A stretch of 64,000 nucleotides of DNA from Syngnathus acus (taxonomy: Eukaryota; Chordata; Actinopteri; Syngnathiformes; Syngnathidae): NCBI RefSeq assembly GCF_901709675.1, contig NC_051097.1, positions 8,038,039 to 8,102,038 on the forward strand, read 5' to 3'. A program made the position numbers and the translations under genes. Below are positions 28,200 to 40,929 of this stretch, piece by piece (the stretch's first letter is position 1; every line of letters starts with the position of its first letter). Under the pieces are notes generated by a model, which was given only the letters and a program-made list of their open reading frames with translations, made no database searches and was not told the DNA's origin.

Positions 28200-28580
28200 C
28201 CCCCTTCCCTAATCTATTCCCTTTCTCATCTAGATTGATTTACATTGATGGGATTCATCAACCCCCCCGTCTTAAAAAAAATCAGGGCGGGGCCGGGCTC
28301 TTTATTAAAGAGGAATTAAAGGTCCTGAATTGGGCTCAGGCATGGATTTGATTTGCTTATTTATGCATTAACCTCGGCTGCTGGTCATGTCACCCCCACC
28401 TCACACACACACATAAACTCAGGCGGCCCCATTGTCGGAGGGGGCTTTTCTCCTGGCCATTTAAAGCCTATCAATTTCGTGTGGATGATTGACAATTATT
28501 GCACAAAGACGCGCGCTAATTGTCGCGTTTCAAAGAGCTGCTGGGAACGCTATCAAAGAGAAGAATGAAAAAGAAAAAGC
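28200..28580. promoter_or_regulatory. CNE-like block upstream of prdm12 (a)
   Basis: Non-repetitive block with several transcription-factor-like words, including TGATTGACA (Pbx/Meis-like, about 28486-28494), CTAATTG and a gccatttaaagcc segment. It lies 1.7 kb upstream of the prdm12 promoter. Enhancer function is inferred only from composition and place. Confidence 0.3.
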
Positions 28581-28740
28581 AGGATAAATGGAGATTTGCT
28601 CCCCTTTAAGAACAACAAAACGTGTTGGAATACATTAGAACGTCCAATGAATAATCATTTGTATACACTGAGCACACTAGCACACATCTAATGAGGTCAA
28701 GTTTTGCTTTTGAAGCCTAGTTTTCATTGATAGTATTTCA

Positions 28741-28770
28741 GAACACAAATGATGGAGCAACACATTTAGA
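28741..28770 (+). repeat. Interspersed repeat copy 2
   Basis: gAACACAAATGATGGAGCAACACA, second copy of the shared word, in the prdm12/fubp3 spacer. Confidence 0.55.
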
Positions 28771-29489
28771 CTGATAACACACAAGAAAACATACTCAAAT
28801 GAAGCACTTGGATGACCAGTCAGACCTGCAACACACACACACGCCTGTCAAGTGAGGAGTCATTAAAATGAGATTAAGCCGCACGGTGAGTGTCTGTGTG
28901 TGCACTGCAGTCGAGATCAGATAATCTGACGCAAAGGTGAGAGCAGAGGTGGGACCCCCCTGCAGCGCCACCATTCTTCCCCTTGTCACACCACACCTGC
29001 CTGCCTTTATATGGGGAGGGGGTACACAGACATGAGTCACATGACACACTTGAAATCATCAGAATGGGCAGCATGTCGACAAAGCTTAATGTGAAATGAA
29101 AAGCTATTAAATTATTTTCACATTAGTACTTGAAACCTAACGCTTGCAAAACAGAAACCAGAACAGGGTCATGGAAAAGTTGTCGTTTGACATGAACGAC
29201 CGTAACAGAAAAGAGTATTTGAAATTTACATATGTATTTTGTCTTTATAATGAGGCAAGTTATTTCCTATTTTTTTTACAATCAACAAATACATACTCTT
29301 TACAACAAAATACTCATGTAATAAACAGTTTATATTCAAAACATTAATTTTATATTTACTATTAAGTCAACAATACACTAGCACATAAAACAGAATTTTA
29401 AAACTTACATTCAAACACCCATTTTCAGAAAAGTTTCTCCTTATTTCTCCTTGAATAATAAAAACTAGTTTCTTTCAAAATGGTCTATT

Positions 29490-29890
29490 TCTTTCTTTTT
29501 ATCGCAAGGCCCTAATAGTCCTATTAGCTCCGAGATGATGTAGCAGACAAGCAAACAATGAATTAATTACCACGGCAACAATAGAGGCTGCACTCATTGA
29601 GGCTCTGGGAATGAGCCTGGAACAAGAAGGTTATTAGCTGGCCACAATGAACCACCGGGTCATTAGTGTCCTTGGGGAAAAGAGGAAGAGGATCAAAATC
29701 AAGGCTTGGATTTGGAAACAGCTGCAGTGCATCAATGCAGGGGCCGCGACGGGGCCCAGTGCACCACGGCCCCCCTGCCAGGCTCAAACGTTCCCTGGTA
29801 AAGCAGGAGGAGGCGGACGGGAGGAACATGTCACTTATTATTAGGGCCCCGAGGACAAGGCGGTGCGCCTCGGGCACTCTTGCAATCACT
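29490..29890. promoter_or_regulatory. CNE-like block upstream of prdm12 (b)
   Basis: Unique, ORF-poor block with TGAATTAATTA homeodomain-type sequence next to an RFX-like GTTGCCGTGGTAAT (minus strand, about 29564-29578). Symmetric words such as ctaatagtcctattag are also present. It looks like vertebrate non-coding constraint, but alignment is needed. Confidence 0.35.
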
Positions 29891-30192
29891 TTTTAAGATG
29901 ATTCTTCCGCTTTTTTTTTTTTTGGGAGGGGGGTGGGGGTCAGTATGCCTGATAACTTTTTGGAGGTGTGGGCATCCTGGTGAGAATGTTGGCTGTACCT
30001 TAGACAAGAAAATCAGTAGCACCTATCCTAAACAGATACCGGAAGCTGGATTGTGAAACTTTTTTTTTTTTGAGCCACTCTAATGCAGATATCAGACATT
30101 TAAAATCATGTGTTCACAGTTATGCAACGTGTCAAACGCATTAAGAGTGAGAATTAAAACGGAGGTCAACCACAAGAGAGGCTTGCGGAAAA

Positions 30193-30198
30193 TTTATT
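30193..30198 (-). terminator. Candidate polyadenylation signal of fubp3
   Basis: AATAAA on the minus strand, about 1.4 kb past the fubp3 stop codon. The intervening AT-rich sequence without other exons is consistent with a long 3'UTR. Confidence 0.35.
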
Positions 30199-31606
30199 AT
30201 GACTCGAGAACTGTCAACAGGCTATATAGAAAATAGATTTTCTGCTAATAAAACATACAGTCGCCCTATCATGGTTGTATTTACACAATAGAACTCTCAG
30301 GCGACAAAAAAAAAAACACCCCAACAAAAAACAGCTTGTATAACAATACACAATGAAGGTAGTCTGAATGTTTTTTTTTTTAATACATGGTTAACTGTAC
30401 ACCAAAAGTAAACCCGCCATGATTAGATTATTTTTCCTCCAAATTATATATCCCTTTTCATTAAGAAATGACGTTAATACAAGAATCGGTTCTCCGTGAT
30501 GACACGTCATCATCATCTAAATTTTTATATTAGATCACACAACAAAAATAAAAAAATAATTAAAAAGTTATTAGCATCGGACAGAAGCAGGAGGTACCGG
30601 AGGAGAGCATATATATTTTTTTTGATCATAACACTTCTTAAAACATAACAAAAACCAATTAATCATCGCACAGGTAGAAGGAAACAGAGGCTTAGCAGTC
30701 TTGAACACGCACCAGAACATAAAACCAAAAAAAAAAAAAACCCAACATATTTCTTTTTCATAAGATGCAACATCCAATTTCAATCACATTCACAATCTTG
30801 GAGCAGTATAAGAAAATAAGAACCAAGGAAAAATAAGGAGGGACAATTTTCCGACAATACTGGTGGCAGGAAAGAATCATTCTAAATGAAACATATATAT
30901 TTTTTTGTTAAATTAACAGTCAAATACAAGAGCATGTATATAAATATATACACTTTTACAAGGTAGCAAAGGCAAACATCCTTAAGTATTTTATATATTC
31001 AGATCCACGTAATAAATTATCCTCCAGAGAGAAAAAAAGAAAACATCATAAAACTACAAGTTAAAAGTCGGTCAAAATATTAGAGAAGCCATCTTTGTAT
31101 ATCAAACGTGAAATAAGATATTGCACCTTTTTCCCCCGTGTGTGTGTGTGTGTGTGATTGAGTACAATAAAATGACAATGAATGAATAAACAGCATACAA
31201 TGCACAATTAAATTAGAACTATTGCTTTTTTGTCTTCGCTTTCAACCATGTAACAAAAAACACATTCTGCTGTAACAAAACATCACAGTTTCATTTCACT
31301 GAATTATGTAAAAATAACAATCATCGCAAGACGCTCTTTAGTGACACAACAACAACAAAAAAGGTATTCAAGACTGCTAAGCGGAATCAATGTGGTGCCG
31401 CAAGAAACGGAACAAACAGATCGTATATACGTATTGCCTCTTTGAAATGTTACACACGCGCTATTCATTTTGGCCAAAAAACAAAAAGAGAGAAGAAAAA
31501 AGATCCCAGATAACACGCTCTAATCAAAATAACAGTGTACACAAGCATTTAGTAACAAATAAAGGTTCTGCTGATTACAAATATATTTTATCATATCATT
31601 CTACAG

Positions 31607-34600
31607 CTAGTGTTTCCCACTAAGAAAAGTCTTCAAGGCGCTGCGAGTCTAGAAAAAAAAAAAAACAACCCAAAAAATGATAAAGGGGAAAAAAAGAGGG
31701 CTGTCTTCATCTTCGGCGATGAGTCCTTCTCTAGTGATCCTAGACAACACACACACACACACGTGCAACATTGTGGTTCACACATAGCAACGTGAAAACC
31801 GATAAGCAGCTAAAAATAGTAATGGCTCCCCACATACATATTTCAAGTATAAATATTTCATATTTCATTGTGCGTCTCACCTGAAGGCCCGGGGCTTGAC
31901 TCTGCTGGGCGCCCTGGTTAAAGTAGGCCATGGGCTGCCTGTAGAAGTCCACCCAGGCATTGAAGTCTGGATTGGAAGCCTGCTGAGAGCCAGGAGTCGA
32001 AGTTTGCCCTACAAATAAAAAAGAAATAAAATTACAGATGAGCTCACAGAGAGGTGACAAAGTCGTGTGTGTGTGCGAGGTACACTCACTTAACTCACCC
32101 CAGGCTTTGTTGTATTCGGGAGGGCCGCTCTGGGCTTGTTGGCCTTGCTGACCTGCAAAAAAACAAACAAAATATACGTCACAATAAATTAATTTTGTGC
32201 TATTACCAAACAACTGATCTCAATGTGGTTTTGTTTTCCGAGTCGACCAAATTGAACTTGGACCAATGTCACAGAACAGAGCTCATTTGACCTTTGGTTA
32301 TGTACAGGGTAGATGGCAGTGTGTTCATATTTGAAGAAGAAGAAAAAAAAAATAGCATGCTTGCCTAGCTTCTTGTAATACTGCTCCCAGTCCATCTGGC
32401 CCGTCTGGGATCCATTGTGACCTAAAAGCAGACAGATAACGCCGTCAGTTCCTCATGTGCAATTCTCTTTCTTGATCATTTCCATGGAGACTTCATTCAA
32501 AGTGCGTCTGCACAGGAAAGAGGTGGTTACCATCACCACCACCACCATCATCATCATCATGTCTCGAAACCTCCACTGTAATAAAGACTCGTTTCCTTTC
32601 CCGTCATTTTGAGATTTGACTCTTTTGTTCCCACCGTGTGACTTTTATGATGCGGTCACATGATCGAAGCCTGGTTGGTCTAACTCTGTGCATCCTATTT
32701 TGGGGGGAGAGCCAAGGTACCATTTATATTTATATATAAAAAAAACAATATTTAGGGAGAAAATACAGTAAATCAATTTCATTCTTTTCCTAAATGGCTC
32801 CGATCTATTGGAATTATTTCTGACGAGTGACTGCCAACTCACTATGGTCCTGTTGGCCCGGAGGTTGCCAAATCTGGAAAGTTGTTCCCCATCCACCAGT
32901 CATGAACGTTTGGGGGCCGCTGTGAGAAGATGAGGCGAGTTAAGCGCACGTTTATGAGCGGCTGATGAAGTGGAGAGAGAAAAAAAAAAAAGTTGACTTT
33001 ACTGCTGAGGAGGAGTGGCTGCTCCTTGGTTGTAGGGATTCATGCCAAAGCTGCCGTTTCCTCCCAGCCCCGGAGCCTGCAGCAGAGAGAGTGAGACCAC
33101 ACTTGTGTTGAAGAAAAGGAAGCCAACAGACAAGGTCGAAGGTCACGGCCAGGCACTGATGCACTCCATTAAGTCCATTTGATGGATTCTTGGTGTGTAA
33201 CCTCTGGTGTCATCCTCGTGACCACGCAACCACCCCCCCCAAACTCACAGCGGCGACATGTGCGCTCATGAATATAAGCGGAGGGGACAATGGGCGGACC
33301 ACCTACCCCAATTCTCTCGTCGATCAGCTGGCGAGCTTTTTCCAGCTGCTGCGGGGTGCCTCGGATGGAGAAGATGCGCACGTTGGGGTCGGTGTTTGGC
33401 GGCGGGTTTCTTTGCAGCTCCACGTGAGCGCGAGACTGCTCTTTGATGTTCTTGATGGTTTCGCCACCTGAGAACACAACGGACAAAACTTTCTTTTGGA
33501 ATTTGGTGCAACAAAATTGAATTGAATGTGAACAGCAAGACGAGATATGTTACTTAAAATGTATTCGTGGAGGCCCACGCGTGATCAGACGTTTGGCTCA
33601 TGTCAAGTCACATGACCGAAGGATGCGCGCCGCGCCCGCCGCTACCTTACGGCGACTGCCATGCGTCTCGGCACTTTTCCTACCATTCTCCGCTAACGTC
33701 CGTGCAAATCGGGAAACAAAAGCGGGACATCGCTTGTCACCCCCCCCCCCCACCTCGGCATCACATGCCAGCTTCCCGACGTGTGGGGAGCGCAATTACA
33801 CCAGCGGGGAGAAATGAAACATCGGCGGCAGGAGAAAGGGGCCAAAATTGAAGCGTATCCTCCTCCCGGGATATCGTTTGTCTCTTTTCGCCTTTTCTTT
33901 CGTGACTTGGTGTTGTCCTCTGTGATGAGAGCAGGGAGTGAATGAAGTGGGGGGGGCCGAACAACTGCCACCAGCCCTCTATGTGCTCCCCTCCGCATCT
34001 GAAGCGAGGGTGCTTCCCGGCCGGGTGGGGTGGGGGACGCCGGGGCCGTGCCGACATCAATTACACATTTGTTCACTTGTGGCTGACACTCGGACGACCC
34101 GGGCTGACCCCCGCGTGAAAACGCTCATCAAAAAGCTCTCCTCCTCCCGCGGCCTTTTTTTCCTGCAACGCCAACAGACTGCACATGGGCCATTAAGGCA
34201 TTGTCAAACAAATGCAACTTCTGCCTTAATGAAGCCATTATGAGCTGGAGCAGTCAGACGGCCGAGAGCGATGAAGAGGCCGACTATTCATTTCATGGAC
34301 TGGCCCGGAGTCAGCGCAGATAATACAGGTCTTATTAATGAGACTGGTTTAGTGCGCCGCAAGAAAGGGAGCCGCACAAAAGTGCAACTGGTGACCGTAT
34401 TCAGAGGGTCTGGTTAGCGGCTGGTGCTGCGAGGAGGAAAAGGGGGGGGGGGGGGGGGGGGACGCCCATCTTTTAGGAGCCGCTGCTAAATTGTTCTTAA
34501 AGAGCCTGTAAAGGGAATTCTGAGATTGGTTCAAATGATACGTTTGAAGATATTTGCCAGAACTGTGTAAAGACCGAGAACTATATAATATGGCTGTAGC

Positions 34601-37600
34601 TAGAAAATGTGAAAAGTTTGAAATTTAACTCACAAGAGTGAATGAACTATAGTTTATGCGCATGTGTGTATTAATAAACAAAGGTGCCTACGCCAATTGA
34701 TATTTTTTCAAATTAGGCTTTACAAGGATGACTGGTTCGCGTTGAGGGTGAATGAAACAGAAGGGAACATTCAATTTGGGTATTTTGGGCGGAAAGCGGC
34801 AATGAATTTAAGCCCGTTTTAATGTGGGAGCAGATTGGTGGGTGGCTTGATCCATCAAGCGGCGATGAGAGTGTGTGCGCGAGTGTGTGTGTGTGTGTAG
34901 AGGGTCAAAAGCAGGGGGCAACGGGCTACATATGGCATCGTAAAGATATTAATCACCGCACTCTTTAAGGGTCGGCTGACAGCAGCCAGACCCACCGCCA
35001 TCTCGACCATATTGACCCACTTCATATGCTAATGTCGAGAGAAGGGGGACGCAACGCCCCGGTTTATTTGTTTCCCTTGGCCCGCTACATGCACAAAAGC
35101 CACTTGACATTTCTATTGCCATGTTTTTATTTTTGGTAAAGAGCACCCCCTCCCCTTCCTTCTTTCAACTCTCACGGCACGCACACACACACAGCGAGAA
35201 AAATACACGCGCGCTCACACACACACACACGCCTTCTTCCAATGCAATGGTCAATGACTTTTAAATAGCTGGCAATAGAGTGGGCATGAATAGCCAATAA
35301 GCTAATTCCTCCTATTCATTCCCTCGCTGCACTCTATCGGGCTGAAAGAGGCTCATTAGATGCCAGGCGGCCTTCCACATGATTGAGGGCTGTTATTATG
35401 CACCTTTAACAATTAATGTCACATTACACGCATTATCCCCATCATTAAGCCCTTAGTGGGGCCGATGAATGCCACTTGTGCTGTATACATGAGGCCTGTG
35501 GGGTGGGGGGGGGGGGGTCACTTGCCCCTCGTCGGATTCACTCGAGGGCAGAGCGGCGCTCATTTATTCAAAGGTTGGTGGGCGGGGGCGAGGCAATCTG
35601 TTGAGTTGGATATACTCGCTACGCCGAGATGAACTGTGCTCATAGAAAGAGTGCTCACGCGACCGGCGAAAACGAGTCTTTTTTTACCTTTGCCGATCAC
35701 CAGGCCGCACTTGTCGGCGGGTACGGCGTACGTCACTTCCTGTAGCCCTCCGAGACCGGCGCCCATGTTACAGTCACTTCGGCTGCGGCGACCCATAACC
35801 CCGCCGAAGCCATCTCGCTCCTGTAGAAGACAAGGACATTCCAAACAACGGATTTCTGTGCTGCCACAAATTGAGGAGCTTACACTTTCTCAACAAGGTG
35901 GCGCGCATCTGTACCTGGGCAGTTTGAACCAGCTCGTTGATGAGATGCACGGCGTGGTGGCAGTGGTCAGGCTGGCCCATCACCTGGGCAACACGGTCTG
36001 GGCTGACTCCATCATCTAGCAGGTCAAATGACACGCAAGGTCAGAGGGCATGGCTATTCGGCCAGGTGCAACAAAAGGAGACCGGGCTAAAAGCGTCAAA
36101 TATGGCGCCGTCACATTTTAACTGGGTCGTGCCGGTAGCTGTCCTGTACGGTCTTACCTTGTTTGAACTGGATCCTGACTCCAGCGTCAGTCTGAATCTT
36201 CTTGATCATCTCGCCGTTCCTGCCGATGATGATGCCGACCGCAAATCTGGGCACCACGACCTGATCAAGTAGGAAAAAAATGCGACTCGAGTCAGCAGTT
36301 GCGGGTCTGCATAAATCTTATGTGTTGCAACTCGTACAGATTTATGAAATGCATTGTAAAAAAATATACCTAATTTTTTAATTGTTTGTGCAATATTGCA
36401 ATTCTGGTGAATTTGCTATCATCAAAATGCTTAAAATTCAAATGAAATATAAATGATGTATTGTAAACACATTTTAAAAATATCTTACGTCGAGACTGCT
36501 TCCGCCCATTTTGGATCCAAAGTCGGCCCTGCCCACCCTAAAATCTCCTTGGTCCTTATCCCTGATTAGCTTGACCACAAGTTCACGTGCTTGCTGAAAG
36601 AAAAAAAAAAAAGGGGAGGGGTAACCAAATTCAAAAAAATTAATACCCAGTTCACTTAAGTTATGTTTACACTGTGACATAAGCCAAAGTCACTAACGCA
36701 GTCGTAAAGTCAAAATGTTTGCAGGAACAACACTTCTAGGCAGGGGCGTGACGGCTATCAGGAATTTCAGCAAAAAGTCTTGATTTTCCCGCCTGGCCTG
36801 TCTGTGTGCGGGCCGGTTGAACCGAAACGAAAACAGTTGAATTAAAAAGAAAGTAAGGCAGCATCTGAACATGCATGCTGCTGGCCAATCGTAACCGCCC
36901 AACTTTGGAGCGGAAGCAGCACCAACCTGGACTTTGTGGGGGTCTCCAGTTATTCTCAAAGGCTTGTCTGCACCGGTAGGCATGGGATCATCCTGGATCA
37001 TAATCATTTGCACTCCTGTTCTCTCCTACACGGGAAGACAAAACACAATGAGACGGAAATAACGGGAAAACCGCAGCGACTCGATCGGAACCGCACCTGC
37101 AGCTGTTTGATGGTCTCCCCTCCCTTGCCGATCACCAGGCCCACTTTGTTGGCGGGGATGAGCATCTGCTGGATGGCGCCACTGCCGTCCATCTCGCAAT
37201 GAAAGCCCGGACCGTAGCGACACTGCTCCACAATCTCGTTCAGCAGCCTCTTGGCCTGCCTGCGTGAGGCGCCGTGATGTATTAGTCACAGATTCTTTTT
37301 TTTTTTTTCTTTCTTAGTCATGTTTCAATGTTGGATGAGAAGAAAAGTTGTTTTTATGAAGTTGCAGTGAAAGGAGACATTTGGTCTGTGCCCTCGGCGG
37401 CTCAACAATGGACACGTTCAGAGCTGGGGGACTCACTCGATGTTCTCAGGACTGCCGGTCAGCGTGCAGGGCCTGTCCAACATGCCTCCGCTGTCTGCAA
37501 AAATAAAGCACAGACAGACGTCACCATCAAAGAGCTACATTGATTTGAAAGGAAACACGTTGTGGAAAATCGAATGGTCAATTAATCATCGGTCCCTACA

Positions 37601-40600
37601 AATGTAAAATGTTTCGCTCAAGTAGCCAGATTGCAAACTATTAATACATCCGTGATTTTTTATTTTATTTTAATGAGACACTCACATTTAAAGCTGTAAA
37701 CAATCGTGTTTGAAACTAACTCACCTGACGCTATCTGAATCTTACAGCCAGATTCCAGCTGGATTCTTGAAATCTGCTCTCCTCCTTTTCCAATGACTGG
37801 AAACGAGAAGAAAGAGTTTTTCGAAATGTGGACGCGGTGACCTAAGAGCTGAGCGCGCCATCAATACCGATGATTACACCCGAAACGTTTGCGGCGACTG
37901 TAATGAACTCAAAGCCCACTTACTGAATCCCACCATTTTATCAGGCACTTTGAAGTCTTCTGTCGTGAGAGCCCTGTGAGATTATGACACGATCAATATA
38001 GTTTTTGAACGGGGGTGGGGGGGGGGACTATCCCCCAAAAATGAGCTACAGAACTCTGCTCACCTTTGATGTACCATTGCGCCGAGATGGTTGCCTACTG
38101 AGAGCAAAACGCACAAGTTAGCATACAAGAAATGACTCCAGAAAATAAAACTTGTACGAATATCCAATCAAGTGGATAAACATTTCTGCTGATGGGGAAG
38201 GGACGGCGCCCGCCGCCATTCGACTCAGTTGTCGTCTGACGCGCAGCGGGACGGAAATGTGCTGCGCTGAAGAGAATTTCAATCCCAAGTTTGGCTGCCG
38301 GGCGGGTCGGATTGAATGTTGACGGGTAGCGGCGTGCAAGAGGTCGCGCAGGAGGATGTGCCGTCACGGATGTGATAGTAGCCGGTGTGGACGATTTTTA
38401 TGCTGGTTTGCACTCACTTCACATCCTCGGCAAATGCATTGCACTTCACGCTTGACATAGGGACAGCTATGAATATAAATGCAAGGGGATAGTGTGCGAA
38501 ATTCAGAAAAAGGATGCGACTGTAATGGTAGAATGGAATTGCCGCGTGTGGTGCGGTTATTTTACTCGGGCTGGATTTTGACTACATGCTTCAGGTGACA
38601 ATTCTATTTTTGGGACACTGTGTGTATAAGCTCCAGTGTTGACGAAATATGGCTCGGCCTTTTCCGGTTTTGAAAACATGTTGGCTGCATGGGTGGGGCC
38701 TGTGTCCACAATAATTGAAACCTCAATTTAGAAAGAAAAATCCAAAAAAGCATATTAACATATTCTCATTTTAAAACTACAAAAAAAAAAAGAGGGATGT
38801 GGAAGGGTATGAATGTAATAGAACATCAATGCCCAGACAAAGTCCAGATTTAGGCGGGCTCCATCGTTAAGGGCGGCGCCATGTTGGCTTGTTTACAAAA
38901 ATGCTGGAACACTGGTTGAAACAGAGATGTCACATTGTGACAGACAAACAGGCATGGGTTTGTAATGGAACCACAGTTCGTGCCATTTTTTTTTTAAATA
39001 CAAACATCACCAAGCAAGGCTGAAAACCAACATCGAATGCTGCCATCATAGTGTAACCATGTGGGTTTGGGAACATTTCAGAAAATTATTCTCAGTTAAT
39101 AGTTCTTCACTACACCTGTGACGGTGATTTTTTTTACACAAGGCGAAACTTACCTCCGTTGTCCATCGTGCGTTTCTGGCCTCCAAAGCCATAGAGGGAG
39201 GGGTCGATGACTGGTGAAGGACTGTGAAGGTTTGGCATCTGCTCTCCTCCCATCTTGGCGGCCATCTGGAGAAGAGCCACAGCAAAACACGTTGACTGGT
39301 CCATGTTACTCTGATCTGCCATTATGGCTCATTTTCTATTGCTTCCAATGCTAATTTCATGAATGTTACATAATGTAACAAATATGCCTCACTGTGCTGT
39401 GTTAACTCAAAAATATTTATTATAACAACATTGGCAATGTTTGATCAACTCTTAATTTGTTTTGATAATAAGAAAGTTGTAAAACAGATTCAGCAAAATA
39501 GGTCACACCAAAATCCCGACCCCTAATGCCTAATGAGTGCATTTTCTCCAGTTTTTAAAGAGTCATATTGAAGGAAAATGATACTTGTATTATTGGAATT
39601 GTCTTTAAATGAAATGTCTTGTTATGCTGCTCCCATTTAAATAAACGATACTGTATTAGTCTTGGAAAATGTGTACACACAACAACGTGAACCAAGTTAA
39701 AGCCTACTGTGGACACCAGCTAACGTCTTGCTAGTGCAAATGGAAAACAAATGTAGGTTACTTGACGTTATAATATTTTAGTGGCACTTGCCGTGGAAAA
39801 ATCCGTGGAGTGCGGCTTATTTGGGGCAGGTGACGTTACATGACATGGCCTAACTCTCCCAACAGATACTACCAAACACGCTAAGCTAGCCGAGCTTAGT
39901 TAGCCTCCCGAGTTAGCTCGCTCACTCGTGTTTATTACCTCGAGCAAAGTACGACGCCAGTCCGAAAAATAAGCCCCCACGTCCGGGTAAAAAGGCGACG
40001 CGATGAGGGGTAGATGTTTTCGAAGAGTCTAAAGTGATAGCGGGCAAACCGTGGGTTGTTTTCGGCTTCTGATCTAAGTGGGGCAGCGGTGGCTTTACTA
40101 CCGCACGGCGAGCTAACTTTCTGACAGCGTGTCAAGACATTCTGGCTAAAGTTGAGCTACTCTCGGGGGCTGTCAGCCACCGGGGCGGCCGGGCTGGTGA
40201 GCTCGGTGTCGTAGGGAGGGAGGGGAGCTAACGTGCTAAGGCTAACAGGCAACTTCTGTGTGTGTATGTGGGGCGGGGGTGTAGGGGGGGGGCTTGACAA
40301 CAGGTTGTCGACGTAACTTGGCCAAAAGTTGTGCTAACCTAAAACTTCCAGCGTTCAACGAGGCGTCGGCGTCTCGGGTGGAAAAACGTGTCACCCAGCC
40401 CCGAGGGGCGCCGTCGACTCGTTACGTCCGACGCAGTTAGCAACGTAGAAATGTATCGGCTGTACAACTCTTAATCTGTCGGCTCAGCTATGCTAACTCG
40501 GCTAGTGGCTGTTAGCCCCCGAGCTAACGAGCTAGCTGGGTACATGAGGAATGGTTTGTGGTTGACGGGGAGGGGGTGAAGGGTGAGGAGAGGGTTCCAC

Positions 40601-40768
40601 GCAAGCCAAACTGTTGCCATCCACCCACGCGTGCGCTTCTTTTGCAGGCCTTCCCATCCGGTACAATTTTGTTACCTGTCGCACTCGGCGTATCGTGTCT
40701 GCGAAGTCATCTTTCGTTCCGGGCTGAGCCACCGAGGCCTGTCCCTGAACCAGCTCCGCCATCATCAT
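31607..40768 (-). CDS. fubp3: FUBP3, far-upstream element-binding protein 3
   Basis: Nineteen exons: 40676-40768, 39154-39265, 38064-38097, 37924-37973, 37725-37796, 37437-37494, 37097-37259, 36927-37025, 36489-36593, 36158-36260, 35915-36015, 35688-35820, 33307-33467, 33003-33076, 32843-32919, 32365-32421, 32099-32152, 31881-32008, 31607-31648. All are in phase and give 571 aa (human 572). Four KH domains lie at about aa 80-140, 165-235, 262-330 and 355-425, each with an intact GxxG loop (GKGG, GKGG, GRNG, GKGG). The tail has the tyrosine-rich activation motifs WEQYYKKLG and WVDFYRQ. The nuclear protein binds single-stranded FUSE-type DNA and AU-rich RNA. Three consecutive ATGs (40768, 40765, 40762) open the frame; the third aligns with the human start. 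The last exon (13 codons) is the least certain. One intron uses a GC donor. Confidence 0.93.
32363..32364 (-). other. GC splice donor (GC-AG intron) in fubp3
   Basis: After the exon at 32365-32421 the minus strand reads CTAG|gcaagc instead of gt. The next exon (32099-32152) begins after tttttgcag and joins in phase to give ...KKLGQQGQQ. The strong flanking match (AG|GCAAG) is typical of real GC-AG introns. Confidence 0.8.
34160..34400. promoter_or_regulatory. CNE-like block in fubp3 intron 12 (a)
   Basis: Unique block in the 2.2-kb intron between the exons at 35688 and 33467, with repeated CCATTAAGG/CCTTAATG-type words and TTATTAATGAG. No ORF or transposon signature was seen. It is a candidate distal enhancer, possibly of prdm12, whose promoter lies 7.7 kb away. 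Confidence 0.35.
34442..34461. repeat. G20 homopolymer in fubp3 intron 12
   Basis: Uninterrupted run of 20 guanines between the two CNE-like blocks of this intron. Confidence 0.95.
34930..35480. promoter_or_regulatory. CNE-like block in fubp3 intron 12 (b)
   Basis: Two unique stretches (about 34930-35040 and 35250-35480) around a CA-rich tract. They hold AT-rich homeodomain-type words (ATTAATC, CTAATTCC, CAATTAATG) in an otherwise balanced sequence. There is no coding potential. Regulatory function is inferred. Confidence 0.35.
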
Positions 40769-40863
40769 CACTCGCCTCGGCAGCTGAGAGGCTCACTTGA
40801 GGAGGGGAGGGGGCGGGGGGAGGTGAGCACATGTGCCAAGCCCAAGCTCCGAGAGCAGCAAAG

Positions 40864-40873
40864 TCTCGCGAGA
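40864..40873. promoter_or_regulatory. TCTCGCGAGA element in the fubp3 promoter
   Basis: A perfect 10-bp palindrome TCTCGCGAGA lies about 96 bp upstream of the first fubp3 ATG, next to GC-rich CCGCCCCC sequence. This element is bound by BANP (also reported for ZBTB33/Kaiso) in unmethylated CpG-island promoters of essential genes and can drive transcription strongly. Confidence 0.7.
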
Positions 40874-40923
40874 GGATTGAAATCGCACACAGGAGAACAA
40901 CATATTTTTTTTCCACTTCAAAC

Positions 40924-40929
40924 TTTATT
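40924..40929 (-). terminator. Orphan minus-strand polyadenylation signal upstream of fubp3
   Basis: The minus strand reads AATAAA followed about 25 nt later by a GU-rich stretch (tatgttgttctcctgtgtgcg), a well-formed cleavage site. No minus-strand gene in the window ends here: ass1 has its own signal near 47165. It may mark an unannotated non-coding transcript or be fortuitous. Confidence 0.35.

Larger units (their letters stand above)
26593..30180. other. prdm12/fubp3 spacer
   Basis: 3.6 kb between the prdm12 promoter and the probable end of the fubp3 3'UTR. It contains homopolymer tracts (C20 at 27314-27333, a C14 run near 27683-27696), purine- and pyrimidine-rich stretches, two CNE-like blocks (28200-28580, 29490-29890) and one copy of an interspersed repeat (28741-28770). 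No coding exon was recognised on either strand. Confidence 0.4.
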
